59,633 bases of DNA from Streptococcus entericus DSM 14446. Its GTDB lineage: Bacteria > Bacillota > Bacilli > Lactobacillales > Streptococcaceae. Made by a program: the position numbers and the translations under genes. The stretch covers positions 1 through 59,633 of the forward strand of contig NZ_KB904158.1 of the NCBI RefSeq assembly GCF_000380025.1, in the 5' to 3' direction. The notes under the pieces were generated by a model. That model made no database searches. It was not told the DNA's origin and worked only from the letters and a program-made list of their open reading frames with translations. This document shows positions 36,403-47,988 of the stretch, piece after piece (the first letter of the stretch is position 1; each line of letters starts with the position of its first letter).

Positions 36403-37383
36403 TTAGTAATCCGTATCCTCATCGTCATGGTAGACAAAGAGAGGGCTGAGTGGTTGACGTTCGTGGATGCGGATAATGGCATCGGCAATGAGCTCACTAG
36501 CCGTCAAATAAGTGATGTGTTCTGGCACTTTTTCTTTTGTCTTAACAGAGTCGGTCACTAAGATTTCTTTAATCGGAGCAGCATTAAGAATTTCAGCTGC
36601 ACCGCCAGCAAACAAGCCATGGCTAGCCACAGCGTAAATTTCTGTCGCTCCACCACGTTCGACAATTTTGGCAGCTTCCGCAAAGGTCTTACCAGTATTC
36701 AAAATATCGTCAATCAAAATAGCTTGCTTACCAGCAACATCTCCGATGATATAGCCTTCTTCACGCATCGCATCATCTTGAGCATAGTCGATAATGGCTA
36801 AAGGTGCTTCAAGAACTTCAGCCAGTGCCCTTGCCCTACGGATACCAGAGTTTTTAGGACTTACCACGACCACCTCATCGCCCCTTAGCCCCATATCGAT
36901 GTAGTGTTTGGCAAATAGCGGAGCAGTTAGGAGGTTATCTACTGGCACATCAAAAAATCCTTGGATTTGCACGGCGTGCAAATCAAGTGTTAAGACGCGA
37001 TCGACACCAGCCTTAACCAGCATATTAGCAACAAGCTTGGCAGTAATCGGTTCACGGTCTTTGGCGATACGGTCTTGACGAGAGTAGCCAAAGTATGGCA
37101 AAACCACGTTAATCGAATTGGCACTGGCTCGCTTGCAGGCATCAATCATAATCAAGAGTTCCCAGAGGTAGTCATTGACAGGACTGTTGGTCGACTGGAT
37201 GATGTAAATATCGTCTCCGCGGACACTTTCTTCAATGTTAATCATGATTTCCCCATCGGAAAATTGACGCGAAGATAATTTCCCCAAGGGAATCCCTGCT
37301 GCGGTAGCAATTTTTTCAGCAATCTCAGGGTTTGAGGTCAGGGAGAAAAGTTTTAATTGTTTATCAGCATAGCGCTCTGCCAT
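36403..37383 (-). CDS. prs: Ribose-phosphate pyrophosphokinase
   Basis: Makes PRPP from ribose 5-phosphate and ATP for purine, pyrimidine, His, Trp and NAD synthesis. 326 aa from the ATG at 37383, after AAAAGGAG. Features: [47 protein letters not shown], and the PRPP-binding loop [17 protein letters not shown]. This sequence lacks the usual VSPDxGG, reading VSPKNSG instead, as in the second Prs of streptococci. First gene of the prs-iscS-DUF1831-DUF4649 unit. Confidence 0.93.
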   Translation of the reverse strand: MAERYADKQLKLFSLTSNPEIAEKIATAAGIPLGKLSSRQFSDGEIMINIEESVRGDDIYIIQSTNSPVNDYLWELLIMIDACKRASANSINVVLPYFGYSRQDRIAKDREPITAKLVANMLVKAGVDRVLTLDLHAVQIQGFFDVPVDNLLTAPLFAKHYIDMGLRGDEVVVVSPKNSGIRRARALAEVLEAPLAIIDYAQDDAMREEGYIIGDVAGKQAILIDDILNTGKTFAEAAKIVERGGATEIYAVASHGLFAGGAAEILNAAPIKEILVTDSVKTKEKVPEHITYLTASELIADAIIRIHERQPLSPLFVYHDDEDTDY

Positions 37384-37476
37384 AGTCAACTCCTTTTGTT
37401 TCGATTAGTTTTATTTTACCAAAAAAATCTGATTTTGTCTTATCTTTTCTTGGGAGAAGATGACAAACACACGAAG

Positions 37477-37515
37477 AAAAAGACTTGCACCACAGGTGAC
37501 CTGGCAAGCCTTTTA
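37477..37515 (-). terminator. Terminator between GNAT gene and prs
   Basis: On the minus strand, GGCTTGCC...GGTGCAAGTC forms an imperfect hairpin followed by TTTTTCTTC. It separates the GNAT gene from the prs operon. Confidence 0.55.
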
Positions 37516-37620
37516 CTAGAACATATTTAGAAAAATTCATGATATTTGGCAGACAAACGTATTGCGTAAGCACTTGTGATATCACGTTGTCCTGTTAGGA
37601 GCAGGAGCTTGTGCTGTATC

Positions 37621-38178
37621 TCAAGACCTCTGAACGTCTTCTGCAAGGATAGCATACAGCGCCAGTGTGACAAGCACTCCTTTGACTAACCGTACTTGTC
37701 GCATCACACCTTCATGCGTCATCCCTAGTTTCTCCATCACGCGCCCAGAAGCAGGATTGCGCACATCATGAACAGCCTGGATGCGGTTAAGCCCCATCTC
37801 ATTAAAACCAAAGGCAAGCAGGTCTTGTCCAGCTTCTGTAACGTAGCCCTTGTTCCACCAGTGTTTACCGATACAATAGCCGAGCTCTGCCATGCTGTCT
37901 CGTTCAGAGACGGCCACAAAACTAAAGGTGCCAATAAGCTGTCCAGTTTCCTTGATAACCATGCCCCAGTTATAAAAATCGGGCCTGTCGTACTGTTTGG
38001 TCCAGAGAGACAGGAGTTCTCGAGTGTCTGCTAGACTGGCGTGGGTGTCCCAGGTCACGAAGCGTGCAACGTCCTCATCGCTAGCCCAGTTTTTGTACAT
38101 CTGTTCAGCGTCAACTAGGGTCAATGGTCTGAGTAATAACCGCTGCGTTTCAATCTCAGAAGTTCCTAAATGATGCAT
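37621..38178 (-). CDS. GNAT family N-acetyltransferase (RimJ/RimL type)
   Basis: 185-aa acetyltransferase. It begins with the RimJ-like TQRLLLRPLTLVDAEQMYKNW, then LIGTFSFVAV and GYCIGKHWWNKGYVTEA (acetyl-CoA pyrophosphate loop), then ASGRVMEKLGMTHEGV. Such enzymes acetylate ribosomal protein N-termini, small amines or antibiotics; the substrate here is unknown. It is ten bases downstream of the CYTH gene, apparently an insertion into an otherwise conserved prs-CYTH-relQ arrangement. Confidence 0.88.
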   Translation of the reverse strand: MHHLGTSEIETQRLLLRPLTLVDAEQMYKNWASDEDVARFVTWDTHASLADTRELLSLWTKQYDRPDFYNWGMVIKETGQLIGTFSFVAVSERDSMAELGYCIGKHWWNKGYVTEAGQDLLAFGFNEMGLNRIQAVHDVRNPASGRVMEKLGMTHEGVMRQVRLVKGVLVTLALYAILAEDVQRS

Positions 38179-38188
38179 AGCTGTCCTC

Positions 38189-38761
38189 CTAGTATTTCTT
38201 TTTCAAGGTGCTAGCAAATCGTGCTACTTTACTTTTGGCGTACTTGAAGTTGATTTGGTGTTTGTCTAAGAAACGTTCAAAATCAGCTAGTCCTTGCTCA
38301 GCATCAGTCACCTCAAGTTCCAGCTCATAATCTTTGATGTCAGCGTAAATATTGCTGTCAATAGCGAGCAAGCCGATGTCCAAAGGAACCTCTCGCCGTC
38401 TGGTGGTCAAATGCCCCAAGATAGAGAGTGCATCTAAAGGAACCTTTTTTTCTAATAATTTGTCTCTAATCAGTCCATCAGGTATGATAAACTCTTGTTT
38501 AAGGGACTTGACAGTCTCTAAGTCCAGCGACTGGTTAAATTCGAGATTTCCAATATCTTGAGGAATTTTCAAGGTTAACTCAGCACGGTCAACGTAAGTT
38601 CTTATGCGAAGCGACAGGCGTTTTGACTTGAGGATAAAGTCTGCACTGTCTATGTAGTAGTTTGTTTGTTGAATCGGTTTGAATTGCTGATACAGGCCAT
38701 CTAGTCGTCTGAACTCATCGATGGTCAGCAGTGTCTTGTATTCAATTTCTAAATTGGTCAT
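38189..38761 (-). CDS. CYTH domain protein (triphosphate tunnel metalloenzyme)
   Basis: 190 aa. The ExExK signature (EIEYK, residues 5-9) and alternating charged strands (LRIRTY, ELTLKIP, ELELEV) define the CYTH/TTM fold, which hydrolyses inorganic triphosphate or nucleoside triphosphates, or binds them. The ATG at 38761 is preferred to a GTG one codon upstream. It is divergent from relQ, as in other streptococci, which suggests a link to nucleotide second-messenger metabolism. Confidence 0.9.
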   Translation of the reverse strand: MTNLEIEYKTLLTIDEFRRLDGLYQQFKPIQQTNYYIDSADFILKSKRLSLRIRTYVDRAELTLKIPQDIGNLEFNQSLDLETVKSLKQEFIIPDGLIRDKLLEKKVPLDALSILGHLTTRRREVPLDIGLLAIDSNIYADIKDYELELEVTDAEQGLADFERFLDKHQINFKYAKSKVARFASTLKKKY

Positions 38762-38857
38762 CACTTTCCTCTCGAAAATAGCTAATCTGTGGTATAATAA
38801 AGTGTTACGTTCATTTTACTACAAAATGAAGCTCTTGTACATGAAAGGAGTGTCGAG

Positions 38858-39526
38858 ATGTTTGAATGGGAAGAATTTTTAGATCCATATATCCAAGCGG
38901 TGGGGGAATTAAAGATTAAATTAAGGGGGATTCGCAAGCAGTTTCGTAAGCAGGGCTTACATTCGCCTATTGAGTTTGTGACGGGTCGGGTCAAGTCTGT
39001 GGAGAGTATCGTCGAAAAGATGGAGCGCTATGAGGTTGACCTAGCTGACATTTCAGAAGGTATCGAGGACATTGCTGGTTTACGTGTCATGGTACAGTTT
39101 GTTGACGATGTTTACAAGGTTGTTGAGCTCCTTCGTCAAAGGCAAGACATGACGGTGATTTTAGAAAAAGACTACATCGCTAATATGAAAGACAGTGGCT
39201 ATCGTTCTTATCACGTGATCGTCACCTATCCTGTCGAAACCATAAAAGGTCGGCGTGAGGTCAATGTTGAAATTCAAATCAGGACCTTATCGATGAACTT
39301 TTGGGCGACGATTGAGCATTCCTTGAATTACAAGTACCAAGGTAATTTTCCAGATGAAATTCGCCACCGTTTGGAGGTGACCGCTCGAATTGCCCGTGAG
39401 TTGGACGATGAAATGAGTAAAATTAGAGACGATATTAGAGAGGCTCAGTTGCTCTTTGACCCTGTTGTGGGAACATTGAGTGATGGGGTTGGAAATAGTG
39501 ATGATACAGACGAATTCTACCGTTAA
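38858..39526 (+). CDS. relQ: Small alarmone synthetase RelQ (GTP pyrophosphokinase)
   Basis: 222-aa synthetase that makes (p)ppGpp from ATP and GDP/GTP. No hydrolase domain. Family features: [65 protein letters not shown] (catalytic region) and [24 protein letters not shown] at 38793-38798 in GTGGTATAAT context is the likely promoter. It is the first gene of relQ-nadK-rluD-pta, with overlapping reading frames. Confidence 0.95.
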   Translation: MFEWEEFLDPYIQAVGELKIKLRGIRKQFRKQGLHSPIEFVTGRVKSVESIVEKMERYEVDLADISEGIEDIAGLRVMVQFVDDVYKVVELLRQRQDMTVILEKDYIANMKDSGYRSYHVIVTYPVETIKGRREVNVEIQIRTLSMNFWATIEHSLNYKYQGNFPDEIRHRLEVTARIARELDDEMSKIRDDIREAQLLFDPVVGTLSDGVGNSDDTDEFYR

Positions 39527-40331
39527 ACGTGTGGCAATCATTGCCAACCATAAATTTCAAAGCAAGAAAATTGCCAACAAATTATTTACAACACTCCGTG
39601 AGGATGAGCGGTTTTACCTGACAAAAAAATCACCCGACATCGTTATTACTATCGGTGGTGACGGGGTTCTGTTATCGGCCTTTCACACGTATGAAAATGA
39701 GTTAGACCATGTGCGATTTGTTGGTATCCATACTGGTCATTTGGGATTTTACACAGACTATCTGGAACATCAGGTGGATGAATTGATTACCACTTTGCGC
39801 GAGGATACAGGGGAGAAAATTTCTTATCCAGTTCTTCAAGTTTCCATCGCCTTAGCTGATGGTAGGCGCATTCGCGGACTTGCTCTCAATGAGTCAACCA
39901 TTAAGCGGATTGAAAAAACCATGGTCGCTGATGTGCTTGTTCATAATGTCAAATTAGAGCGTTTTCGTGGTGATGGGCTATTAGTGGCTACTCCGACTGG
40001 TTCTACAGCTTATAATAAATCACTCGGTGGTGCAGTTCTTCATCCGACTATTGAGGCGCTTCAACTGACTGAGATTGCTAGTATTAACAATCGGGTTTAC
40101 CGTAGCATCGGTTCATCGATGATTGTGCCTAAAAAAGACCATATTGAGGTCTATCCTAAAAAAACTGGGCGCTACATCGTTTCTGTCGATAACAAAACCT
40201 ATACCTATAAGGACATTGTTAAAATAGAGTATCAGATAAGTCCTCAAAAGGTTCATTTTGTTTCGACCCCTTGGCATACCAGTTTTTGGCAACGGGTTAA
40301 AGATGCCTTCTTAGGAGATTTGGATAGATGA
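39501..40331 (+). CDS. nadK: NAD kinase
   Basis: Phosphorylates NAD to NADP. 276 aa from the ATG at 39501, which lies 26 bases inside relQ. Catalytic GGDG (52-55) in [12 protein letters not shown], the NE motif in ALNESTIKR, and [16 protein letters not shown] are the family signatures. The stop overlaps the rluD start by four bases (ATGA). Confidence 0.95.
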   Translation: MIQTNSTVKRVAIIANHKFQSKKIANKLFTTLREDERFYLTKKSPDIVITIGGDGVLLSAFHTYENELDHVRFVGIHTGHLGFYTDYLEHQVDELITTLREDTGEKISYPVLQVSIALADGRRIRGLALNESTIKRIEKTMVADVLVHNVKLERFRGDGLLVATPTGSTAYNKSLGGAVLHPTIEALQLTEIASINNRVYRSIGSSMIVPKKDHIEVYPKKTGRYIVSVDNKTYTYKDIVKIEYQISPQKVHFVSTPWHTSFWQRVKDAFLGDLDR

Positions 40332-41239
40332 GATTCACCTTTACCGCGGATAGGATCTGTCAAGTCAAGACCTTTCTAAAGGCGCAAGATATTTCCCGAA
40401 GCCTTTTGGCAAAAATCAAGTTCCGAGGTGGTGGGATTTGGGTCAATGGGCAAGCACAAAATGCGATTTACCAACTATCCATCGGAGATGTGGTAACAGT
40501 TGATATTCCTGATGAGGTAGCTTTTGAAAATTTGGTGGCTATCGAGCACCCTCTGACCATCGTTTATGAAGATGACCATTTTCTAGCCATTGATAAACCT
40601 GTTGGCTATGCGTCCATACCGAGTGCCATTCACAGCAACACCATCGCCAATTTTGTCAAATATTATCTGGTAAGCCAAAATTATCCTAATCAGCAAGTGC
40701 ACATCGTGACCAGATTAGATCGTGACACCAGTGGGCTCATGCTCTTTGCCAAGCACGGCTATGCGCATGCTAGGCTGGACAAACAGCTCCAGTCCAAAAC
40801 TATCCAAAAGCGGTATTACGCCCTCGTCGAAGGAGAAGCAGAACTTCCAGATGAGGGTGATATTTTAGCACCGATTGCTCGTGATGAGGAATCTATTATC
40901 ACCAGACGGGTTCATGACTCTGGCAAGCCAGCCCATACTAGCTTTCAAGTGATTGGGCGTTATGGAGCGGTAAAGTTGGTGGATATTCAACTCCATACCG
41001 GGCGTACACATCAGATTAGGGTACATTTTTCTCACATTGGTCACCCTTTGCTGGGAGATGATTTGTATGGAGGAAATTTATCCTATGGCATTCATCGGCA
41101 GGCCTTGCACTGTCATTCCCTGAGTTTTTTTCACCCCTTTGAGGAGAAACAAATCAATCTGAGCTCAAACTTGACAGATGACATGGAAAAGGTTATTATA
41201 GAAACTGTTGGAAAGCGGATACCCACTGACCAAAGATAA
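40328..41239 (+). CDS. RluA/RluD family rRNA pseudouridine synthase
   Basis: Converts uridine to pseudouridine in 23S rRNA. 303 aa: an N-terminal S4-like RNA-binding segment (about 15-60), then the catalytic domain with the [18 protein letters not shown] motif, whose Asp131 is the expected nucleophile, and [22 protein letters not shown]. It is overlapped by nadK and followed 23 bases later by pta. Confidence 0.92.
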   Translation: MRFTFTADRICQVKTFLKAQDISRSLLAKIKFRGGGIWVNGQAQNAIYQLSIGDVVTVDIPDEVAFENLVAIEHPLTIVYEDDHFLAIDKPVGYASIPSAIHSNTIANFVKYYLVSQNYPNQQVHIVTRLDRDTSGLMLFAKHGYAHARLDKQLQSKTIQKRYYALVEGEAELPDEGDILAPIARDEESIITRRVHDSGKPAHTSFQVIGRYGAVKLVDIQLHTGRTHQIRVHFSHIGHPLLGDDLYGGNLSYGIHRQALHCHSLSFFHPFEEKQINLSSNLTDDMEKVIIETVGKRIPTDQR

Positions 41240-41262
41240 AACATAGGAACAAGGAGTTCGAG

Positions 41263-42252
41263 ATGGAAATTCGGAATTTATTTGGTGAATTAAAGCAGAA
41301 AATTGTTGGTAAGCACATCAAGATTGTCTTCCCTGAGGGCAATGACCATCGTGTGGTTCGTGCCGCAGCTCGTATGAAATTTGAAGGTCTGGCTGAGCCA
41401 ATTATCCTTGGTAATCCTCGGGATGTTCATAGCTTATTGACAGACCTTGGCTTTGCTAACCCTGGTATCGAGATTATCAACCCAAATGACTATGCTGATT
41501 TTAATCAGATGAAAGAGCTTTTTGTTGAGATTCGTAAAGGCAAAGTCAGCCCAGAAGATGCTGAAACGATTTTGCGTGATGTGAACTATTTTGGCGTGAT
41601 GCTAGTGCAAATGGGCTTGGCAGACGGGATGGTTTCTGGTGCTATTCATTCAACAGCGGATACGGTTCGTCCAGCCCTACAAATCATTAAGACAAAACCA
41701 GGTATCTCACGGACTTCAGGCGTTTTTCTGATGAACCGTGAAAATACTAATGAACGTTACATTTTTGCTGACTGTGCGATTAACATTGATCCAAATGCTC
41801 AAGAATTAGCTGAAATTGCAATCAGCACAGCTGATACTGCAAAAATCTTTGACATTGACCCTAAAGTTGCTATGCTCAGTTTCTCAACGATGGGAAGTGG
41901 TAGCGGTGCTCAGGTTGAAAAAGTTGCTGAAGCGACTCGTCTGGCAAAAGAATCTCGCCCTGACTTGGCCTTGGACGGTGAACTCCAGTTTGACGCAGCT
42001 TTTGTTGAGGCTACAGCTAAACTCAAAGCTCCTGATAGCCCAGTTGCCGGTCAGGCAAACGTCTTTATCTTCCCAGACCTGCAGTCAGGGAACATCGGCT
42101 ATAAGATTGCGCAACGCTTGGGAATGTTTGAAGCCGTTGGTCCAATCTTACAAGGTCTTAACAAACCAATTAATGACCTATCACGCGGATCAAGTTCAGA
42201 AGACATTTACAAGCTGTCAATCATTACCGCAGCACAAACCTTAGATAACTAA
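41263..42252 (+). CDS. pta: Phosphate acetyltransferase
   Basis: Interconverts acetyl-CoA and acetyl phosphate; with acetate kinase it yields ATP from pyruvate. 329 aa, the short form with only the catalytic domain. Signatures: KIVFPEGNDHRVVRAA, MVSGAIHSTADTVRPALQ, MLSFSTMGSGSGAQVEKV and PDLQSGNIGYKIAQRL. Good AAGGAG ribosome-binding site. It ends in a bidirectional terminator. Confidence 0.95.
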   Translation: MEIRNLFGELKQKIVGKHIKIVFPEGNDHRVVRAAARMKFEGLAEPIILGNPRDVHSLLTDLGFANPGIEIINPNDYADFNQMKELFVEIRKGKVSPEDAETILRDVNYFGVMLVQMGLADGMVSGAIHSTADTVRPALQIIKTKPGISRTSGVFLMNRENTNERYIFADCAINIDPNAQELAEIAISTADTAKIFDIDPKVAMLSFSTMGSGSGAQVEKVAEATRLAKESRPDLALDGELQFDAAFVEATAKLKAPDSPVAGQANVFIFPDLQSGNIGYKIAQRLGMFEAVGPILQGLNKPINDLSRGSSSEDIYKLSIITAAQTLDN

Positions 42253-42254
42253 AA

Positions 42255-42281
42255 AAAGAAGTGACCTCACTTCTTTTTTTA
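42255..42281. terminator. Bidirectional terminator after pta
   Basis: AAAAAAAGAAGTGA / TCACTTCTTTTTTT between convergent genes. Confidence 0.85.
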
Positions 42282-42293
42282 GTTATCCATGGT

Positions 42294-43904
42294 TTATTCA
42301 AATGTTTTCCAGAAACCGCGACCGACAAACCAATAGGCGATGAGTAGAATGACGAAAGCGAGGGCGGTCAGTCCTGCGCTAATCAGGTGAGCTGAGACAA
42401 AGCTACTCATAATGATTGAGCCAATGATAATGAACATTCCAAGAAACATAACCCCAAGCATGGTAAAAGCGACAACCCACTGACCATGGCCACGGCTAAA
42501 GAGCTGGTTAATGTTTTGCCAGTTAAGGTCTAAGAGCTTGTAATCTCGTCGGTAAGCCCTTAGACCGACTAAATAAGCGGCTGCCAAATAACCAATGGTG
42601 TAAGCAAGGATGAGGAGTGGGGATAGTCTGAGTATCAGTCCACCTAGAATATGAAGTGCGAGAATTGGAACGATTTGAACCAAGAGAAGGGTATAAAATT
42701 TTGACTGTAAAAAGCTAATAAAATTAATCGGTAGGGTGCGGATAAAGTTTAGATTTTCCCGTTCGAGGGAGATCCCTACAGACAAGAGGCTTGTCGCACC
42801 AGTTGTCAATGCGCCTAGCATTAAACCTAAAATCAAAGCAGTGCCATAGTAACTCGGCGCAATAACTGAAAAATCAGTACCCTTAGAGCCGACAATGGGC
42901 ATCAAGCCGCTAAACCCGACAATCAAAGGCATCAAGAAAGCCTGCATGAGCAAGTTGCCGTCTTTTATCGTACTAAGATGATGACGAACGATGGCCTCTT
43001 TTAGGCTGTATTCTTTTGAGTTTGTTCGTTTTTTGCGTGTCACCTGCCCTTGGTTGGCACTGATTTTTAGCATTTGGTCAAAGTATGTCGGAATAACTCG
43101 TTTTAGAATATAGATGACCAAGGCAAGCAGGAGGGCATTAGGTAGCCAGAAGTGCAGGACACTATCGAGGCTAAATGGGTTTGACACAACATGATAAAAT
43201 CCAATAAAGTAAGGAATCTTAGCCGTGATTAGACCACCGTCGTCAGACAGACGAACACTAGTTGAGCTACTTTGCACTAAAAAAATTAGACCAACAGACA
43301 GAAGAGTTGATAGCACAACTAGACCTGTTGAGATGATTTTTTTATGGCGACTTTTTTCAAGGACTTGACCAATTCTATCCAGAAGAAGGAGTGACACCGT
43401 ATTGATGGCCAGTAGCAAGAGTAAAAACATAGGAAGTGTCAATACTATTGCAATGACTGGCGAGCCAATCTGCCAGTAGGCGATGGCTAGTAGAGACAAG
43501 AGAGGAATGAGGTAGGTCAGAATAGCAGGCTGAGCGGCTAGTAGCTTAGCCAGATAGACTTCCTCTGACTTGACCGGTAAAGAGAGGTAAAGCTTGGTGT
43601 CTTTACTGTCGTAAAAGACGGCAAACAGGCTGTTAAAGCCAGTTCCCAGCGCAATCAAGCTAAACAAGGCGAGTTGTATTGAGAAATAGCCTGGTGACTT
43701 GCTGTAATCAATACCGATAAACATGGTTGAATAGAGGACAAAGAAAACAAGGCTGAGTATGAGGAATTGGTTACGAACGCCCCTAATTGCTGAAAACTTT
43801 TTCTTTGGTTTTTGGGCTTGCTTGGCTTGAACCTGTGAGGTGACTTGAGGATGAGCAGCGAGGAAGTTAATATTTAGAAGTTCTTTGACATTGTTCCAAT
43901 TCAT
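42294..43904 (-). CDS. ABC exporter permease (large, uncharacterised)
   Basis: 536-aa membrane protein from the ATG at 43904, with about 12 hydrophobic segments in two halves joined by a basic cytoplasmic region (about 290-310, TRKKRTNSKEYSLKEA). The N-terminal about 45 residues are soluble and basic. A conserved region DSKDTKLYLSLPVKSEEVYLAKLL (about 100-123) precedes the membrane blocks. It pairs with the ATPase gene immediately upstream, whose stop lies one base before this ATG. An in-frame GTG at 43919 would overlap the ATPase gene. The substrate is unknown. Confidence 0.85.
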   Translation of the reverse strand: MNWNNVKELLNINFLAAHPQVTSQVQAKQAQKPKKKFSAIRGVRNQFLILSLVFFVLYSTMFIGIDYSKSPGYFSIQLALFSLIALGTGFNSLFAVFYDSKDTKLYLSLPVKSEEVYLAKLLAAQPAILTYLIPLLSLLAIAYWQIGSPVIAIVLTLPMFLLLLLAINTVSLLLLDRIGQVLEKSRHKKIISTGLVVLSTLLSVGLIFLVQSSSTSVRLSDDGGLITAKIPYFIGFYHVVSNPFSLDSVLHFWLPNALLLALVIYILKRVIPTYFDQMLKISANQGQVTRKKRTNSKEYSLKEAIVRHHLSTIKDGNLLMQAFLMPLIVGFSGLMPIVGSKGTDFSVIAPSYYGTALILGLMLGALTTGATSLLSVGISLERENLNFIRTLPINFISFLQSKFYTLLLVQIVPILALHILGGLILRLSPLLILAYTIGYLAAAYLVGLRAYRRDYKLLDLNWQNINQLFSRGHGQWVVAFTMLGVMFLGMFIIIGSIIMSSFVSAHLISAGLTALAFVILLIAYWFVGRGFWKTFE

Positions 43905-43905
43905 C

Positions 43906-44643
43906 TCAGCTACCTGCACTTTCTTGCTGACGACCAGCCAGCTCCAGATAAATGGTCTCTAAGTCCTTGTCTGGGTAAGTTTGGCGCAAGTCGTCCAAGG
44001 TTCCAACAAAGATAAGTTGCCCTTTTTTCAAGATCCCTATACGGTCACACAGCTGCTCTGCTACTGATAAGACATGGGTTGAAAACAGTACGGTATGTCC
44101 AGCTTGGGCATGTTCTTTCATGAGATGTTTGAGGTCAAATGAAGCTTGTGGGTCTAACCCAGTCAAGGGCTCGTCTAAAATCCAGATGTCAGGATTTGGA
44201 ATAAGGGCACCGATGATGATTGCTTTTTGCCGCATCCCATGCGAAAAGCTATCGATGAGATTATCCTGCTTATCAGTCATGTCAAACAGAGCACAAAGGT
44301 CACTAATACGCTGCTCTGCCATGTCCTTAGACACTCCATAAATGCTCGCTAAAAACTGCCAATACTCACGCGCTGTCAGATGTAGAAAGATGTCAGGTGA
44401 ATCGGGCACGTAGGCAATCCGTTTTTTAATGGCGTCGCGGTGCTGGGTCAGGAGCAGGTCATCAACATAAATCTCCCCATAAGTAGCCTGAATAATAGAG
44501 GTCAAGAGACTGATCGTTGTAGTTTTGCCAGCACCATTGTGACCGATAAGTCCAAAAATTTCTCCGTTGTTAATGGTTAGATTAAGGTCAGATAGTGCCT
44601 CAAATTCTCCATAAAGTTTAGACACATGGTCAAAACGAATCAT
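43906..44643 (-). CDS. ABC exporter ATP-binding protein
   Basis: 245-aa ATPase: Walker A GLIGHNGAGKTTT, Q loop at YVPDSPDIF, signature SFSHGMRQK in place of LSGGQ, Walker B IWILDEPLTGLDPQ, and FSTHVL switch. The SHGM-type signature is common in EcsA-like and other drug or peptide exporters. Read with the permease gene as one two-gene operon. Confidence 0.9.
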   Translation of the reverse strand: MIRFDHVSKLYGEFEALSDLNLTINNGEIFGLIGHNGAGKTTTISLLTSIIQATYGEIYVDDLLLTQHRDAIKKRIAYVPDSPDIFLHLTAREYWQFLASIYGVSKDMAEQRISDLCALFDMTDKQDNLIDSFSHGMRQKAIIIGALIPNPDIWILDEPLTGLDPQASFDLKHLMKEHAQAGHTVLFSTHVLSVAEQLCDRIGILKKGQLIFVGTLDDLRQTYPDKDLETIYLELAGRQQESAGS

Positions 44644-44769
44644 AACATCATCTCCTTTAGATTTAATAGTTCAAATTTATTGTACTGCTATCTCAAAACA
44701 AAGTCAAGCCGCAGTCAACGCTTTCACGAAAAATGTGGTATAATACATCGTAGAATGGGAGGATATGAC

Positions 44770-45516
44770 ATGACAAGTATTTTAGTAACAGGCGCTTCCG
44801 CAGGTTTTGGGCGTGCCATTTGCCATAATTTGGTGAGCGCTGGCTATACAGTTGTTGGTGCAGCGAGGCGTTTTGATAAATTGCAGAGCTTAAAAGCAGA
44901 ACTAGGAGAACGATTTATTCCAATTCAGATGGACGTGAGTGATAAGGCTTCTGTGACGGCTGCGCTGTCGGAACTGCGTGAGCAAGGCGTGGTGATATCA
45001 GGCTTAGTAAACAATGCTGGTTTAGCCTTGGGGCTTGATAAGGCACAGGAAGCAGATTTTGCTGACTGGGAAGTCATGCTAACAACAAATGTTGTTGGTA
45101 TGACTTATCTGACGCACCAGCTCTTGCCTACCCTTGTTGAACAGAAGGGCTATATCATTAACATTGGCTCTATTGCAGGTACTTACCCTTATCCAGGTGG
45201 GAATATTTATGGGGCGACCAAGGCGTTCATGAAACAGTTTAGCCTGAATTTAAGGGCGGATTTATCAGGTACGGGCGTTCGTGTGACCAACCTTGAACCT
45301 GGTCTTTCAGGAGGTACAGAATTTTCGACTGTTCGCTTCAAAGGTGATGCCCAACGTGCACAGGAACTTTATGACGGCACAAACAGTCTCCAACCTGAGG
45401 ATATCGCGCAGATGGTCACATGGTTGTTTCAACAGCCACCACATATCAACATCAACCGTTTAGAAGTTATGCCAACTAGCCAAAGTTTCTCTCCATTAGC
45501 TGTTTACAGACAGTAA
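44770..45516 (+). CDS. SDR family oxidoreductase, YdfG-like
   Basis: 248-aa short-chain dehydrogenase. Cofactor motif TGASAGFG (7-14), NNAG (81-84), catalytic Ser134, Tyr147 and Lys151, and the PGLSGGTEFSTVRFKGD segment shared with YdfG (NADP-dependent 3-hydroxy acid or serine/allo-threonine dehydrogenase). The RR at 33-34 favours NADP. The ATG at 44770 follows GGGAGGATATGAC; an upstream reading from 44626 is not supported. An extended -10 (GTGGTATAAT, TATAAT 44739-44744) lies 25 bases upstream. Confidence 0.9.
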   Translation: MTSILVTGASAGFGRAICHNLVSAGYTVVGAARRFDKLQSLKAELGERFIPIQMDVSDKASVTAALSELREQGVVISGLVNNAGLALGLDKAQEADFADWEVMLTTNVVGMTYLTHQLLPTLVEQKGYIINIGSIAGTYPYPGGNIYGATKAFMKQFSLNLRADLSGTGVRVTNLEPGLSGGTEFSTVRFKGDAQRAQELYDGTNSLQPEDIAQMVTWLFQQPPHININRLEVMPTSQSFSPLAVYRQ

Positions 45517-45549
45517 AAAAAGAATGCTGGATATGCCAGTATTCTTTTT
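45515..45549. terminator. Bidirectional terminator after the SDR gene
   Basis: AAAAAAGAATGCTGG pairs with CCAGTATTCTTTTT between convergent genes. Confidence 0.85.
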
Positions 45550-45556
45550 CTAATGA

Positions 45557-46159
45557 TTAGTCAGAGAGACCTTGTTGATTTTTCGTTTTGAGTGCATTGT
45601 TCTCAAAGAGGAGCTGAAGTTGCGCTTGATTGTCTGTTTTCAAGCCGCTTACCCAGAGTGCTTGGAGTTCTTCCTTGTCAGAGGATACTCCTTGAGAGAG
45701 GACATCAGGTTCACCTAAGAGGTCAACTGCTTGTGTATAGGTCATGCCTTCTTTAAGCTGTTCAAAGGTTTTTGCATCAATCTTGGGATCTCTGATAAAG
45801 TAAAAATTAGAGATTGAACGTGCGATGGCGCTGTCTTGGTAGAGTTGGACAAGGACTTCAACATGTTCAAACTGCCAGCGGTACACATCAAGCGTGACAT
45901 CGCCAGCAGGTGCTTGTTCGTGGGAAACAGGTTCTCCAAATAATTCTTTAAGTTTTGCGAGATTTGTCCCGCCTTTAAATTCTTGATCTGCTTTGGCAAG
46001 ACTAATGTCATTAAATTTGAGTCGAATATCAGAGTGCTTGGCTACAATTTGTTGAGATTCAACAGGAGAAGTTGTTTCATCAGTCTGATTGGTTTTTGAA
46101 CAGGCCATTAACCCAAGCGACAATATAGTAACAATCATCAGATTAAAAAAGCGTTTCAT
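45557..46159 (-). CDS. DUF3862 domain lipoprotein
   Basis: 200-aa lipoprotein: signal peptide with lipobox GLMAC (Cys20), a short Thr/Ser linker, then two copies of a BLIP-like half-domain marked by LKELFGEPVS and AVDLLGEPDV. DUF3862 proteins are widespread in streptococci; function unknown. On the minus strand a TATAAT lies about 30 bases upstream. Single gene. Confidence 0.85.
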   Translation of the reverse strand: MKRFFNLMIVTILSLGLMACSKTNQTDETTSPVESQQIVAKHSDIRLKFNDISLAKADQEFKGGTNLAKLKELFGEPVSHEQAPAGDVTLDVYRWQFEHVEVLVQLYQDSAIARSISNFYFIRDPKIDAKTFEQLKEGMTYTQAVDLLGEPDVLSQGVSSDKEELQALWVSGLKTDNQAQLQLLFENNALKTKNQQGLSD

Positions 46160-46289
46160 AAAAAATTCCTTTATCCTCTAAACTATAGAGATATTATAAC
46201 ATAGAACTTATTGTTTGTCACTTGTTATAGGAAAGGCTAAATATGGTATAATTGGAGTGACGAGATGTTGCTCCAATTTTTATGAATAG

Positions 46290-47657
<1,368 letters not shown>

Positions 47658-47680
47658 AAACCTTTGAACGAAAGCCTATT

Positions 47681-47706
47681 AAAAGCCTTGGAGACAAGGC
47701 TTTTTA
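47681..47706 (+). terminator. rlmD terminator
   Basis: AAAGCCTTG / CAAGGCTTTTT with a four-base loop. Confidence 0.85.
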
Positions 47707-47910
47707 GCTTTGGGTGGGGAAGTATTAGAGCGACGACCTCAGTGGAAGTAGTTATGATGCTGGTGAATTTGAGAGATATTTATTTCCGTAGACACAAGGT
47801 GGGGACATGGGTAAAGGAGTACGAGGGAATAGATGTCCCCCCCTCTCTCTTAAATCACCGCTATGGTCGACAGAAGTAAGAGTATAGAAAATGATACAAT
47901 TTTATCCTCA

Positions 47911-47944
47911 AGAACCGTTGAAATAGCTTGATTTCAAGGGTTCT
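47911..47944. repeat. 14-bp stem hairpin upstream of the second IS element
   Basis: AGAACCGTTGAAAT pairs with ATTTCAAGGGTTCT (one mismatch) around the loop AGCTTG. It lies two bases before the 43-nt repeat. The gap from 47707 to here holds no supportable gene. Confidence 0.7.
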
Positions 47945-47945
47945 A

Positions 47946-47988
47946 TGATTATGTGACTTTAGTCCGTTTCGCTCCGCAGGTGCGAAAC
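47946..47988 (+). repeat. 43-nt direct repeat, left copy (half palindrome)
   Basis: Identical over 43 bases to 57363-57405 (starts TGATTATGTGACTTTAG, ends GGTGCGAAAC). It contains the whole left arm, the loop and the first seven bases of the right arm of the palindrome seen complete at 57365-57423. The match stops exactly where the IS200-like left end (AAATAAACCACCCGC) begins. Confidence 0.9.

Noticed and set aside
47664..47879. 71-codon plus-strand frame after rlmD
   Set aside because: It runs through the rlmD terminator hairpin and has no ribosome-binding site or recognisable product.
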